DNA of 45,193 nucleotides from Pokkaliibacter sp046614695 (GTDB lineage Bacteria; Pseudomonadota; Gammaproteobacteria; Pseudomonadales; Balneatricaceae): the NCBI RefSeq assembly GCF_046614695.1, contig NZ_JBKKHQ010000002.1:1-45193 (forward strand). Reading direction: 5' to 3'. The notes beneath the pieces were generated by a model that was not told the origin of the DNA, searched no databases, and was given only the letters and a program-made list of their open reading frames with translations. Both the position numbers and the translations under genes were made by a program. How positions within the stretch are numbered: position 1 is the stretch's first letter; every line of letters begins with the position of its first letter. This document shows positions 17,604 through 25,557 of the stretch, piece after piece.

Positions 17604-17831
17604 ATATAACTCATGAGATGTATATGGCGTTGCATAGGTTTTTATAAACCTTAAGAAACAGATCAACGCCCGCTTTCAGGCGATGCAACTCACCGGGGCA
17701 AAATTATGCCCAACTCCTGTGCAAATGGCACGAAATTACCGAGAAAAAGCCAATAATTCATCAGGATAATACTTTTTGGCACTGGTAGTGGGCGCAAACA
17801 GAAGTGGTATTTTTTTGTCTGAGAGGCGCAA

Positions 17832-17861
17832 AGAAAAAACCCGCCTGGGAGGCGGGTTTTT
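17832..17861. terminator. Strong bidirectional intrinsic terminator with no adjacent ORF
   Basis: CCCGCCT (17840-17846) pairs with AGGCGGG (17850-17856) around a 3-nt loop, with T5 on the plus side and T6CTTT on the minus side. It lies 300 bases from tal and about 570 from glpR. Confidence 0.88.
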
Positions 17862-18000
17862 GGCAGAAAGCCACATCGTTCATGAGAGGAGCCAGTCAGT
17901 CAGGTCAAGTGACGCTATCAGCAAGCACGAGACCGATAGTCTATAGCAATCAATGTGCGAGGTATTGATTGGTCATTAACGATAAAATGACCCAACTCGG
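17862..18000 (-). ncRNA. Candidate small RNA upstream of an orphan terminator
   Basis: On the minus strand this segment leads straight into the terminator at 17832-17861. It holds two neighbouring perfect inverted repeats: CAATCAAT/ATTGATTG (17947-17954 with 17964-17971) and GGTCATT/AATGACC (17971-17977 with 17986-17992). I see no clear promoter and no match to an sRNA family I know, so strand, ends and existence are tentative; the plus-strand segment 17640-17831 is the alternative. Confidence 0.3.
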
Positions 18001-18233
18001 CAGCCTGATAATCCAATTCGTTTAACGTAGCGTTTATGATCGATGTCGCTTTGAAGAAATGCTGTCAACATCAGGTTTTTCCGGAATTCCTGATCTCTTG
18101 GCATTAGCCCCTTCTTGGGAGTCGGGACTAGAAATTTTGGCGAATTACAATCTCTTTGTCAATTTTCGCACCTGCAACAGAAGCGCCGACTTGTCTCAAT
18201 TTGCTACCACAATGACGACGCAGAAAAGTTTCT

Positions 18234-18271
18234 TTGACAGGCACCCTGCTGATAGGTTTCATTCGAAACCT
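18234..18271 (+). promoter_or_regulatory. Candidate glpR promoter with overlapping palindrome
   Basis: A consensus -35 TTGACA (18234-18239) is followed after 17 bp by a poor -10 (TTTCAT, 18257-18262). The -10 lies within the palindrome AGGTTTC-ATTC-GAAACCT (18254-18271). GAAACC next to a TCGA-type core also occurs in the glpK/glpD control region (8331-8339), so autoregulation by GlpR is plausible. Inference. Confidence 0.4.
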
Positions 18272-18431
18272 TTATTAATGCAAACGAAATAAATAACTTC
18301 TACACTGGCTTTAAAACTGAGAGCCAAATCCCTGTTAGCTCTTGTCAAAATTCTGTAGGGACGATCAGGCATTTTTGATTACACTGGCGCCGCATAAAGG
18401 TATGCCAGCGCTATCAACCGGAGAGGACGTT

Positions 18432-19205
18432 ATGACACTGTCGGCAAGACAGAAGAAAATTCTGGATTGGCTCCAGCAGGAGGGAGGTACCCTGTCCAGC
18501 AATACTCTGACCGATGCTTTTGGCGTATCTGCGCAGACGATTCGTAAAGACCTGAACGAATTAAGTGATCAGGGTCTGGTCAAGCGTGTACACGGTGGGA
18601 TCACCCTCCCCCGCAACAATCGCAATCTGTCTTTCAGCAATCGTCAGGTGCTGAATTTGGGTGCCAAACAGGCCATTGCCCAGCGCCTGGTCAGCAATCT
18701 TCCGGAAGGCTCAAGTCTTTTTCTTGGCATAGGTACGACGCCTCAGCAAATTGCACAGGCACTGCTGGATCATCCTGGGCTGATTGTTGTCACCAATAAC
18801 CTCAATGTCGCTCTGACCCTCTGCCAAAATCCGAATATAGAAACCCTGCTGGCCGGTGGCCGGGTACGCCCTGCAGACCAGGATATTATGGGCGAGGATA
18901 CCACCCGTTTTTTCAGACGTTTTCGTATTAACTACGGCGTATTTGGCGTCGGTGGTATCGGCCACGACGGCACGCTGGTCGACTTTTCACCAGAAGAGTC
19001 ACACCTGACGCATTCCATCATGGAAAACAGCGAGCACCGTATTCTCGTCGCCGATGCCAGCAAATATCTGCGCAATGCGCCGGTCATCAGTAGCCACCTG
19101 CGTGATGTCGATGAATTCTATACCGACCTTTTACCCGAAGGGCTCGCAAGCCTGTGCCGCGAGTTAAAGTTGCCTGTGCAGGAGTGCGCCAGCGTGGAGG
19201 CTTAA
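18432..19205 (+). CDS. glpR: DeoR-family repressor, probable glycerol-3-phosphate regulon repressor
   Basis: A 257-residue DeoR-type regulator. The N-terminal winged helix reads LTDAFGVSAQTIRKDLNELSDQGLVKRVHGG (about residues 22-52); the rest is the sugar-phosphate sensing domain with GIGTTPQQIAQALL, VVTNNLNVALTL, LLAGGRVRPADQDIMGE and DASKYLRNA. These segments parallel E. coli GlpR closely (PQTIRRDLNEL, IGTTPEAVAHALL, VTNNLNVANTL), and glpK/glpD lie 8.4 kb away. The ATG at 18432 follows GGAGAGG (18420-18426); longer in-frame starts lack this. The ligand is presumably glycerol 3-phosphate. Confidence 0.88.
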   Translation: MTLSARQKKILDWLQQEGGTLSSNTLTDAFGVSAQTIRKDLNELSDQGLVKRVHGGITLPRNNRNLSFSNRQVLNLGAKQAIAQRLVSNLPEGSSLFLGIGTTPQQIAQALLDHPGLIVVTNNLNVALTLCQNPNIETLLAGGRVRPADQDIMGEDTTRFFRRFRINYGVFGVGGIGHDGTLVDFSPEESHLTHSIMENSEHRILVADASKYLRNAPVISSHLRDVDEFYTDLLPEGLASLCRELKLPVQECASVEA

Positions 19206-19237
19206 AGCACCGCTGGCACTGCTTTAAGAGGAGAAAT

Positions 19238-19705
19238 TTAAAGAGGCAGGCCGGGAAGGTTCTTCACTTCGCGCAAAGCAAAGTTGGAGTGCACCTGTGC
19301 GACTCCATCCAGCGTAAACAGGCGCGTATTCAGAAAGGTATCGTATGAAGCGATGTCCGGTACCACCACCCGTAACTGATAATCCGCTGACCCTGTAACG
19401 GCGTAGCATTGAACCACTTCTGGCCAACCTGATACGGCGGCTTCGAAGGTCTGGCCAATATCGACGCCATGACGTGTCAAGGAAACGGTTACCAGAACGC
19501 AAAGCCCCTGATCCATTTTTACCGGATCAAGCAGCGCAGTATATCCCCGGATCACCCCGGCATCTTCCAGTGCCTTCACCCGGCGCCAGCATGCCGCAGC
19601 GGAAAGCCCGACCCGATCCGCCAGCAGCTGATTCTTGATGCGACCATCACGCTGTAACTCCTGCAAAATCGCACGATCTGTCGAGTCAAATGGGGTCTGA
19701 GTCAT
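19238..19705 (-). CDS. Lrp/AsnC-family transcriptional regulator
   Basis: A 155-residue regulator with the Lrp layout: an N-terminal helix-turn-helix (DRAILQELQRDGRIKNQLLADRVGLSAAACWRRVKALEDAGVI) and a C-terminal RAM ligand-binding domain (CYAVTGSADYQLRVVVPDIASYDTFL). It is divergent from the aromatic aminotransferase gene with a 220-bp gap, so it probably controls that gene in response to an amino acid. It is convergent with, and ends 32 bases from, glpR. No clear Lrp box was recognised in the gap. Confidence 0.95.
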   Translation of the reverse strand: MTQTPFDSTDRAILQELQRDGRIKNQLLADRVGLSAAACWRRVKALEDAGVIRGYTALLDPVKMDQGLCVLVTVSLTRHGVDIGQTFEAAVSGWPEVVQCYAVTGSADYQLRVVVPDIASYDTFLNTRLFTLDGVAQVHSNFALREVKNLPGLPL

Positions 19706-19925
19706 GGCCGCGTACTTACCTCTGGTCTACCGCTGAAAGCTTCTTTCATACGATGAGTTATTCGCGCAAGAATCTATCGTTTTGCAACGTTGAAATCCAA
19801 TACAACAGCAGGTTTTATTTCAGCCAAGGGGTTACACTATGTGCTCGTTCGGCAAGTACTATGCCTGATCTGGTCCTGGTGCTAACTGATACGTTACCAC
19901 TGTCTCACTACTGAAGAGTTCCATC

Positions 19926-21116
19926 ATGTTTGAACATCTGCGTGCCACTCCTCCCGATCCCATCCTGTCATTAATGGGTCTGTACCGTGACGATCCACGT
20001 GCCGAAAAAGTCGATCTGGGCGTGGGTGTTTATAAGGACGAGGCAGGTAACACACCGGTCATGAATGCTGTCACTGCGGCAGAAGAAAAAATGCTCAAAG
20101 AGCAGACCACCAAAACCTACATCGGCATGGCCGGCTCTGCGCTTTTCAATACCCGCATTGCCGAGCTACTGCTAGGTGAAAGTCATAAGCTGATCAGCGA
20201 GAAGCGCCTGACTGTTGCTCAGACCCCAGGGGGTTGCGGTGCGCTGCGTATGGTGGCGGAGTTTCTGGCGAGCTGCACTCCTGACAGCACCATTTGGGTC
20301 AGTGACCCGACCTGGGGCAACCACATTCCGCTGCTGAGTTCGGCCGGTTTCGAGCTTCAGACCTACCGCTACTTCAACCCGGAGACTCATGGCGTTGATT
20401 TTGAGGCGATGCTGACATCTCTGGAAGCGGCCAAGAAAGGCGACATCGTGTTGCTTCACGGCTGCTGCCATAACCCAAGTGGGGCCGATCTTTCCCGCCA
20501 GCAATGGGAGCAGATCACCGATCTGGTTATCAGCAAAGGTCTGCTGCCCTTTATCGATATTGCCTATCAAGGTCTGGGTGATGGCCTGGATGACGATGCC
20601 TACGGCGTTCGCTATATGGCTGAGCGCGTTAGCGAAATGGTCATTGCCGGCTCTTGCTCTAAGAACTTCGGCCTGTACCGTGAGCGCGTTGGTTACCTGA
20701 TGATTGTTTCTGCCACCGCTGAGCAAACCGCCAACACCACCAGCCAGATGATGACAACGATTCGTCAGCATTACTCCATGCCGCCCTCGCACGGAGCCGC
20801 CATCGTAGAGACCATTCTTAGCGATGCGACACTAAAGCAGCAGTGGCTGACCGAGCTGGATGCCATGAATGCCCGTATCCATGAGCTGCGTGGCGCACTG
20901 GCCAGCCGCCTGGCAGAGCTGGGTGCTGGTGATTTCTCGTTCATCACGCGTCAAAAAGGCATGTTCTCTTTCCTTGGCATCAATAAAGAGCAGATTCATC
21001 GCCTGCGTGAAGAGTTTGGTATTTACATGATCGACTCCAGTCGCGTGAATATCGCTGGCATGTCGAGCAAAAATATTGATTACGTCGCGCGTTCGATTGC
21101 AGCTGTATTGAAATAA
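19926..21116 (+). CDS. tyrB: Aromatic-amino-acid aminotransferase (class I, AspC/TyrB type)
   Basis: PLP-dependent transaminase moving amino groups between aromatic amino acids (and often aspartate) and 2-oxoglutarate. At 396 residues it has the AspC/TyrB length. The start MFEHLRATPPDPILSLMGLYRDDPR, LGVGVYKDE, LLHGCCHNPSGAD and the PLP lysine K246 in SCSKNFGLYRERVG are all of subgroup I-alpha. Choice between aspC and tyrB cannot be settled by eye; the tyrB label follows the divergent Lrp-type regulator and general similarity. A terminator follows. Confidence 0.93.
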   Translation: MFEHLRATPPDPILSLMGLYRDDPRAEKVDLGVGVYKDEAGNTPVMNAVTAAEEKMLKEQTTKTYIGMAGSALFNTRIAELLLGESHKLISEKRLTVAQTPGGCGALRMVAEFLASCTPDSTIWVSDPTWGNHIPLLSSAGFELQTYRYFNPETHGVDFEAMLTSLEAAKKGDIVLLHGCCHNPSGADLSRQQWEQITDLVISKGLLPFIDIAYQGLGDGLDDDAYGVRYMAERVSEMVIAGSCSKNFGLYRERVGYLMIVSATAEQTANTTSQMMTTIRQHYSMPPSHGAAIVETILSDATLKQQWLTELDAMNARIHELRGALASRLAELGAGDFSFITRQKGMFSFLGINKEQIHRLREEFGIYMIDSSRVNIAGMSSKNIDYVARSIAAVLK

Positions 21117-21166
21117 GCATCGGCCCTGGCTCAGACGAACTGAGTCAATACGGCCATCGCTTATAG

Positions 21167-21202
21167 ACCGGAGCCTATCTGCTTGATAGCCTCCGGTTTT
21201 TT
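21167..21202 (+). terminator. Intrinsic terminator of the aminotransferase gene
   Basis: ACCGGAG (21167-21173) pairs with CTCCGGT (21191-21197), with a further CTATC/GATAG helix inside, followed by T6 (21197-21202). Confidence 0.92.
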
Positions 21203-21294
21203 ATGCCTTAAAACTTGCTCATATACCGGGTTTCACGCATAAAGAGACATACCTGATTTTGTTAAGGCGCCAGCACTTGCATGAAAGTATTTGC

Positions 21295-21816
21295 ATGAAA
21301 AAACGCCCACCACTGCTCCAACGCAGGCGCTTTTGCCCCGGCGCAGCGGAAGCAGGAAATCGTCGATGGCGCCAGCTGGGCCTGACTCTGCTTGAGCTGG
21401 TTATCACGGTGGCGATTGTGTCGATCCTTGCCGGTATCGCGATGCTGCAATACAAGAATTATCGCGAACAGGCAGATATTGATCAGGCAACTCAGGACTT
21501 GCGTCTGCTCTCCCTGCAAATTGTCTCCTACTCTTTTGATAACAATGGCAACTTCCCTGCCAGCCTCAGTGACATCAATCAACAGAACTATCTCGACCCT
21601 TGGGGCAATCCCTACGCGTATCTGAATATTCAAACAACGACAAATAGGGGCAAAGTCAGAAAGGATCATAATCTGGTGCCTATTAATTCTGATTTTGATC
21701 TTTACTCCACCGGGCCCGATGGTCAGTCGAGTAGCCCGCTCACCGCTTCCGCCAGTCAGGACGACATCATTCGCGCTAACAATGGCCAGTTTTATGGCCC
21801 CGCTGATGAGTATTAG
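21295..21816 (+). CDS. GspG-like type II pseudopilin / type IV pilin-like protein
   Basis: A 173-residue class III prepilin. A basic 29-residue leader (MKKRPPLLQRRRF...) ends at a prepilin peptidase site G29|LTLLEL with the invariant Glu at +5 (residue 34), then a hydrophobic N-helix (VITVAIVSILAGIAM). The C-terminal half carries the GspG calcium-site pattern: DPWGNPYAYL, DFDLYSTGPDGQ and a D-D-I-I near the end. It stands alone, with no other secretion or pilus genes in the window, and the next gene, a GGDEF-EAL protein, starts two bases after its stop. The ATG at 21295 is chosen over an upstream in-frame TTG (21259). Its partner machinery is unknown. Confidence 0.9.
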   Translation: MKKRPPLLQRRRFCPGAAEAGNRRWRQLGLTLLELVITVAIVSILAGIAMLQYKNYREQADIDQATQDLRLLSLQIVSYSFDNNGNFPASLSDINQQNYLDPWGNPYAYLNIQTTTNRGKVRKDHNLVPINSDFDLYSTGPDGQSSSPLTASASQDDIIRANNGQFYGPADEY

Positions 21817-21818
21817 CG

Positions 21819-24578
21819 ATGGCTTTCAGACTGAATACGCTTAATAGCCGACTGGCCCGGCGCGTACTGCTGCTGTTTGTCGCCGCTATTATTCTGCCGG
21901 TCTCAGGTATCGGCTGGCTGTCCTACATGCAGGTGCGGTATGTGGTTCATGATGAACGCCTGTCCGCACTCGAGTCGTTGAGCAAGTCTGCCGGGCTTGA
22001 TCTCTTTGACCGGCTGACGGATGCACGCGACAGTCTGATTCAGGATGCCAAGCTGCATGAAGCGGCCATTCAGGGGTTACAAAATCTGCAGCGCTCCAAT
22101 ATCCGCGAGATGTTTTCCAGTACCGCATTATTTAATCAGAATGGTCAGGTCACCCTACTCTACGGCAAGCCGCTCAATACCGAAAAAATTCGTGCCCGGC
22201 TGGCCTCTCACAAAACGCAGCTCTGGTTAGAGCGCAATCTGGATAACGAACCACTGCAGCTTTTTATCGCCACTCCGGTGACGATTCAGCAGCAAGCAAT
22301 GATGGTGGTCGGCAAACTCGAAAAAGACTATCTGCTACCGATGATTGAGCTGCCTAATCACACGCGCATTTGTGTACTGGACTCAAAGCGAACGCCGATT
22401 CTCTGTCCTATTAGCGGACTGGTGAAGGCAACGCAGGAAGCCAAGTCACAGCTCAAGATGCAGACCGAGCGCACCTTCGAGTGGCAGCACAATAATTTCC
22501 CGCAACTGGCCAGTTACTGGGATCTGTTCCTTGAGCATGAATTCAACAGTCCACCCTGGACGATCATTGCCAATCAGCCCAGCAAAGATGCGCTGAGTAC
22601 ACTGGCAAACTTCACACTCTACTTCGTGACAGTGCTGGTGCTGGTGCTGTTGGTAGTATCACTGTTGTGCATCAAGTTTATCCGACGCTACCTTGACCCG
22701 GTGAAAGCACTCACCCAGGGTACTGAGCGCATTGCCAGTGGCGAATTTGATGTGCGCCTGGATATTCGCACGCGTGATGAGTTCGGGGATCTGGCCAACT
22801 CCTTCAATCATATGAGCAGTCAGCTACTGGATCAGGCTACGCTCAACCAACTTCGCTCTAAACTTTCTACGCTGGTATTGAATGCAGAGCCGGTCCACCA
22901 CTTGGTATCGGCGCTACTGAAAGGGCTGAATCAGCTTGGGCACTATCCCTATCTGTACCTGATTTGCTGCCTGGACAATCGCTTTTACTGGTTTCACGAA
23001 GGTCAGGTACATCACGAGCCAATGGACAACATGGAAGAGGTGCTTCCCTTCCTCTCACACCGCGCAGAGTTGGCGACAGAGCAGTTTTCCCTTCTGGAAA
23101 ATCATGCGGCACACTTTCCTGAGTTCCCCCTCAGTATCAGTCTGCTTGGCTCTCATGACCGCCCGCTTGGCATCATGCTCTTCAGTACGGCGAAACTGGG
23201 CCAGAGTATGGCCAGCGAGGTCATGAGCCATGCTGCACTCTCCCTCTCGGCACTCGCCCGTGAACAACAGTTGATGCGCCAAGCCCATTACGATGCACTT
23301 ACCGGCTTGCTCAACCGTCGTTCGCTGGAGGAAAGTGTCCAGTCACACATTGAGTACAACCAACCTTTAGCCCTGCTGTTTATTGACATCGACCGCTTTA
23401 AACAGGTCAACGATGTGCATGGCCATGGCATCGGCGATGCGCTCCTGAAAGCCATTACAGAGCGATTGACGTCGCAGCTACCTTCTTCCGCCACACTGGC
23501 CCGGTATGGCGGTGATGAGTTTCTTCTGGTATTGCCGGGACGCAGCGCACTGGAATGGGAGACGATTGCCCGCAATCTCATGAATGCCCTGAAACCAGAA
23601 TTTGTCCTTCAGGGTCGGCATCTCTTTATCAGCGCAAGCATCGGTTGTGCCCAGTACCCAACGCACGGCGAACGCTACGAGACACTGCTTCGCCATGCGG
23701 ATCTGGCCATGTATGCCGCAAAAATGGATGGTCGCAATACCTACTGCGGTTATAACGACCAGCTGAGCCATGAAATCGAACGACGCTCGATGCTCGAATA
23801 TCTACTACGCACCGCAGAGGAAAATGGCTTCTTTCACTTGTTTTATCAGCCAAAAGTAGATGCAAACAGCGGCAAGCTCATTGGCTTTGAAGCCCTGATG
23901 CGTTGCAGGCATCCGACAGAAGGGATGATTTCCCCGGTGGAGCTGATTCCGGTTGCCGAAGAAACCGGGCTGATCATTCCCCTCGGTATGCTGATCATGA
24001 GGCAGGCTCTGGAGCAGTTCAGCGCCTGGCAGGCCCTTGATGGCGGGTCCGCTAATGACTCCGTGCGTTTGGCGATCAACGTTTCAGCGCTACAGATACT
24101 GGAGCCTGACTTTATCGAGGAATGTACTCAGCTGCTTGAGCAGTATCAGATTGCTCCGGAACTCATCGAGTTTGAGCTGACAGAAAGCCTCTTTCTGGAA
24201 GAACCTGAACTGGCCCAGGAAAAGCTGTCCGAACTACGCCGCCTTGGCATCACCATTGCGATCGATGACTTTGGTACGGGTTACTCATCGCTATCGTACT
24301 TCAGCCAGCTGCCTGTCGATGCGTTGAAAATCGACCGCAGCTTTGTCATCGCCTTAGGTCAAAATCATCAGCAGGATGAACTGGTCCGCACCATCGTCCA
24401 TCTGGCGCATACGTTTAATCTGAAGGTCATCGCCGAGGGGGTTGAGGAGCTTAGCGAGCTAAAGACACTGCAAGGCTATGGTTGCGATATTATTCAGGGC
24501 TACTACTTCAGCAAACCACTGGAAAGTGATGCCGCCACAGCCCTGATTGCAAGCCGCAAGATTTTTACCACCTCCTGA
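21819..24578 (+). CDS. Membrane c-di-GMP enzyme with HAMP, GGDEF and EAL domains
   Basis: A 919-residue protein. An N-terminal transmembrane helix (about residues 15-36), a periplasmic sensor region, a second helix (about 267-288), HAMP (to ~340), a GAF-like stretch (about 345-480), GGDEF and EAL follow. The GGDEF site is intact (RYGGDEF, near residue 563), with no RxxD inhibitory site before it. The EAL domain keeps its catalytic set: FEALMR (near 690), AINVS, ELTES, IDDFGTGYSS and DALKIDRSF. It could therefore both make and break c-di-GMP. Translation is probably coupled to the pseudopilin gene just upstream, which suggests a shared surface or motility function. Confidence 0.95.
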   Translation: MAFRLNTLNSRLARRVLLLFVAAIILPVSGIGWLSYMQVRYVVHDERLSALESLSKSAGLDLFDRLTDARDSLIQDAKLHEAAIQGLQNLQRSNIREMFSSTALFNQNGQVTLLYGKPLNTEKIRARLASHKTQLWLERNLDNEPLQLFIATPVTIQQQAMMVVGKLEKDYLLPMIELPNHTRICVLDSKRTPILCPISGLVKATQEAKSQLKMQTERTFEWQHNNFPQLASYWDLFLEHEFNSPPWTIIANQPSKDALSTLANFTLYFVTVLVLVLLVVSLLCIKFIRRYLDPVKALTQGTERIASGEFDVRLDIRTRDEFGDLANSFNHMSSQLLDQATLNQLRSKLSTLVLNAEPVHHLVSALLKGLNQLGHYPYLYLICCLDNRFYWFHEGQVHHEPMDNMEEVLPFLSHRAELATEQFSLLENHAAHFPEFPLSISLLGSHDRPLGIMLFSTAKLGQSMASEVMSHAALSLSALAREQQLMRQAHYDALTGLLNRRSLEESVQSHIEYNQPLALLFIDIDRFKQVNDVHGHGIGDALLKAITERLTSQLPSSATLARYGGDEFLLVLPGRSALEWETIARNLMNALKPEFVLQGRHLFISASIGCAQYPTHGERYETLLRHADLAMYAAKMDGRNTYCGYNDQLSHEIERRSMLEYLLRTAEENGFFHLFYQPKVDANSGKLIGFEALMRCRHPTEGMISPVELIPVAEETGLIIPLGMLIMRQALEQFSAWQALDGGSANDSVRLAINVSALQILEPDFIEECTQLLEQYQIAPELIEFELTESLFLEEPELAQEKLSELRRLGITIAIDDFGTGYSSLSYFSQLPVDALKIDRSFVIALGQNHQQDELVRTIVHLAHTFNLKVIAEGVEELSELKTLQGYGCDIIQGYYFSKPLESDAATALIASRKIFTTS

Positions 24579-24677
24579 TCTGCCTAGTATAGAAATAGAC
24601 CTTCACAGTCCTTGCGTGGGCAAGCTGCACTGCCACTGCTATGATAGGCGCTTTGTTTATGCCAAGGATTTGCAGCC

Positions 24678-25472
24678 ATGCCCGCCGAGACTCGCGCCTC
24701 GCTTCGACAACTTTTTCGGAACCGAGCACTTCGGACCAGCGCCCTACTTCTTCCTCTGGCGTTAGCCAGCTGTGCCAGCACCAGCAATCCTTCGGCACCG
24801 AACACGGATCTGCCCTCACCTCCTGAAGCCACAGATACCAGCGAACCTGCACCTCAGCCAGCTAAACCGGCAGCACCGGTCACCAAAGCAGGAACCCCCT
24901 GGCAAATGCCGGCTAATTTCTCAGGCACACTTCCCTGTGCGGACTGCGAAGGCATCGAGGTCAACCTCAGCCTTTTGGCAAGCCATTCTTATGTGAAGAA
25001 AACCACCTACCTTGGTCTCACGCCCGTCGTAAAAACCGAAATCGGCTCCTGGCAGTTTGATCACTACCGGCTGCATCTGAGTTCAGCAGGCGATCATACG
25101 GCCTACGCCATGAGTAGCGATCACAGTATTGAAATGCTGGATAAAGACGGTAACCCCATCGAAAGCGCTCTGAATTACCGTTTACTGCTGAATGACAGTA
25201 ATAGCGGCTCACCCATCGTGCCGATGCAGGGGGTTTTCTCCTATCGCAATGACGTCGCCATTTTTAAAGAGTGCAGCAGTGGCCGCACCTGGCCGGTCAG
25301 CGCGACTCAATCTTCACTTAATCTGCAAAAAGCGTTGTTGGGGTCAGACAACACACCTCACACCAATGCTCTGGTAGACATTGATGCCCATCTTGCTGTG
25401 ACCTCCAAGAACAAGGAGCGCGTTGAAGTGGATCATCTGAAAAAACTGCAGCTGGATCAGGATTGCCCCTGA
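24678..25472 (+). CDS. NlpE-like lipoprotein (copper-resistance NlpE N-terminal domain)
   Basis: A 264-residue lipoprotein precursor. The signal sequence ends in a lipobox LALASC (Cys32), followed by a Pro/Ser-rich spacer and then an NlpE N-terminal domain: FSGTLPCADCEGIEVNLSLL, with the C87-x-x-C90 pair. In E. coli, NlpE reports lipoprotein and surface stress through Cpx and the CxxC pair forms a disulfide. The C-terminal part differs from E. coli NlpE and I do not recognise it. AAGGA (24664-24668) precedes the ATG at 24678. Confidence 0.9.
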   Translation: MPAETRASLRQLFRNRALRTSALLLPLALASCASTSNPSAPNTDLPSPPEATDTSEPAPQPAKPAAPVTKAGTPWQMPANFSGTLPCADCEGIEVNLSLLASHSYVKKTTYLGLTPVVKTEIGSWQFDHYRLHLSSAGDHTAYAMSSDHSIEMLDKDGNPIESALNYRLLLNDSNSGSPIVPMQGVFSYRNDVAIFKECSSGRTWPVSATQSSLNLQKALLGSDNTPHTNALVDIDAHLAVTSKNKERVEVDHLKKLQLDQDCP

Positions 25473-25500
25473 GCCCTCAGGTTTAATTAAGGTGCAGCCA

Positions 25501-25532
25501 AAAAAAAGACCTCTCATCGAGAGGTCTTTTTT
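25501..25532. terminator. Bidirectional terminator between the NlpE-like gene and hutH
   Basis: GACCTCTC (25508-25515) and GAGAGGTC (25519-25526) form the stem, flanked by seven A on the left and six T on the right; it can end both convergent units. Confidence 0.92.
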
Positions 25533-25557
25533 GTTTGCATCATATAGACAGCGTCGC

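Larger units (their letters stand above)
17541..18431. other. Gene-free region of about 890 bases between tal and glpR
   Basis: No reading frame here looks genuine: the longest, 18059-18292 on the plus strand, has no ribosome site or recognisable protein. The stretch contains the tal leader palindromes, a hairpin AGGTTT/AAACCT (17636-17651), a strong bidirectional terminator (17832-17861), a cluster of inverted repeats (17947-17992) and the glpR control region (18234-18271). A terminator with no protein gene before it on either strand implies a non-coding transcript. Confidence 0.6.

Noticed and set aside
18059..18292. 77-codon plus-strand frame in the tal-glpR gap
   Set aside because: No ribosome site, odd composition, no recognisable protein features, and it overlaps the likely glpR promoter.
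21259..21294. TTG at 21259 as the pseudopilin start
   Set aside because: The ATG at 21295 gives a normal basic leader; the longer version adds residues with no ribosome-site support.
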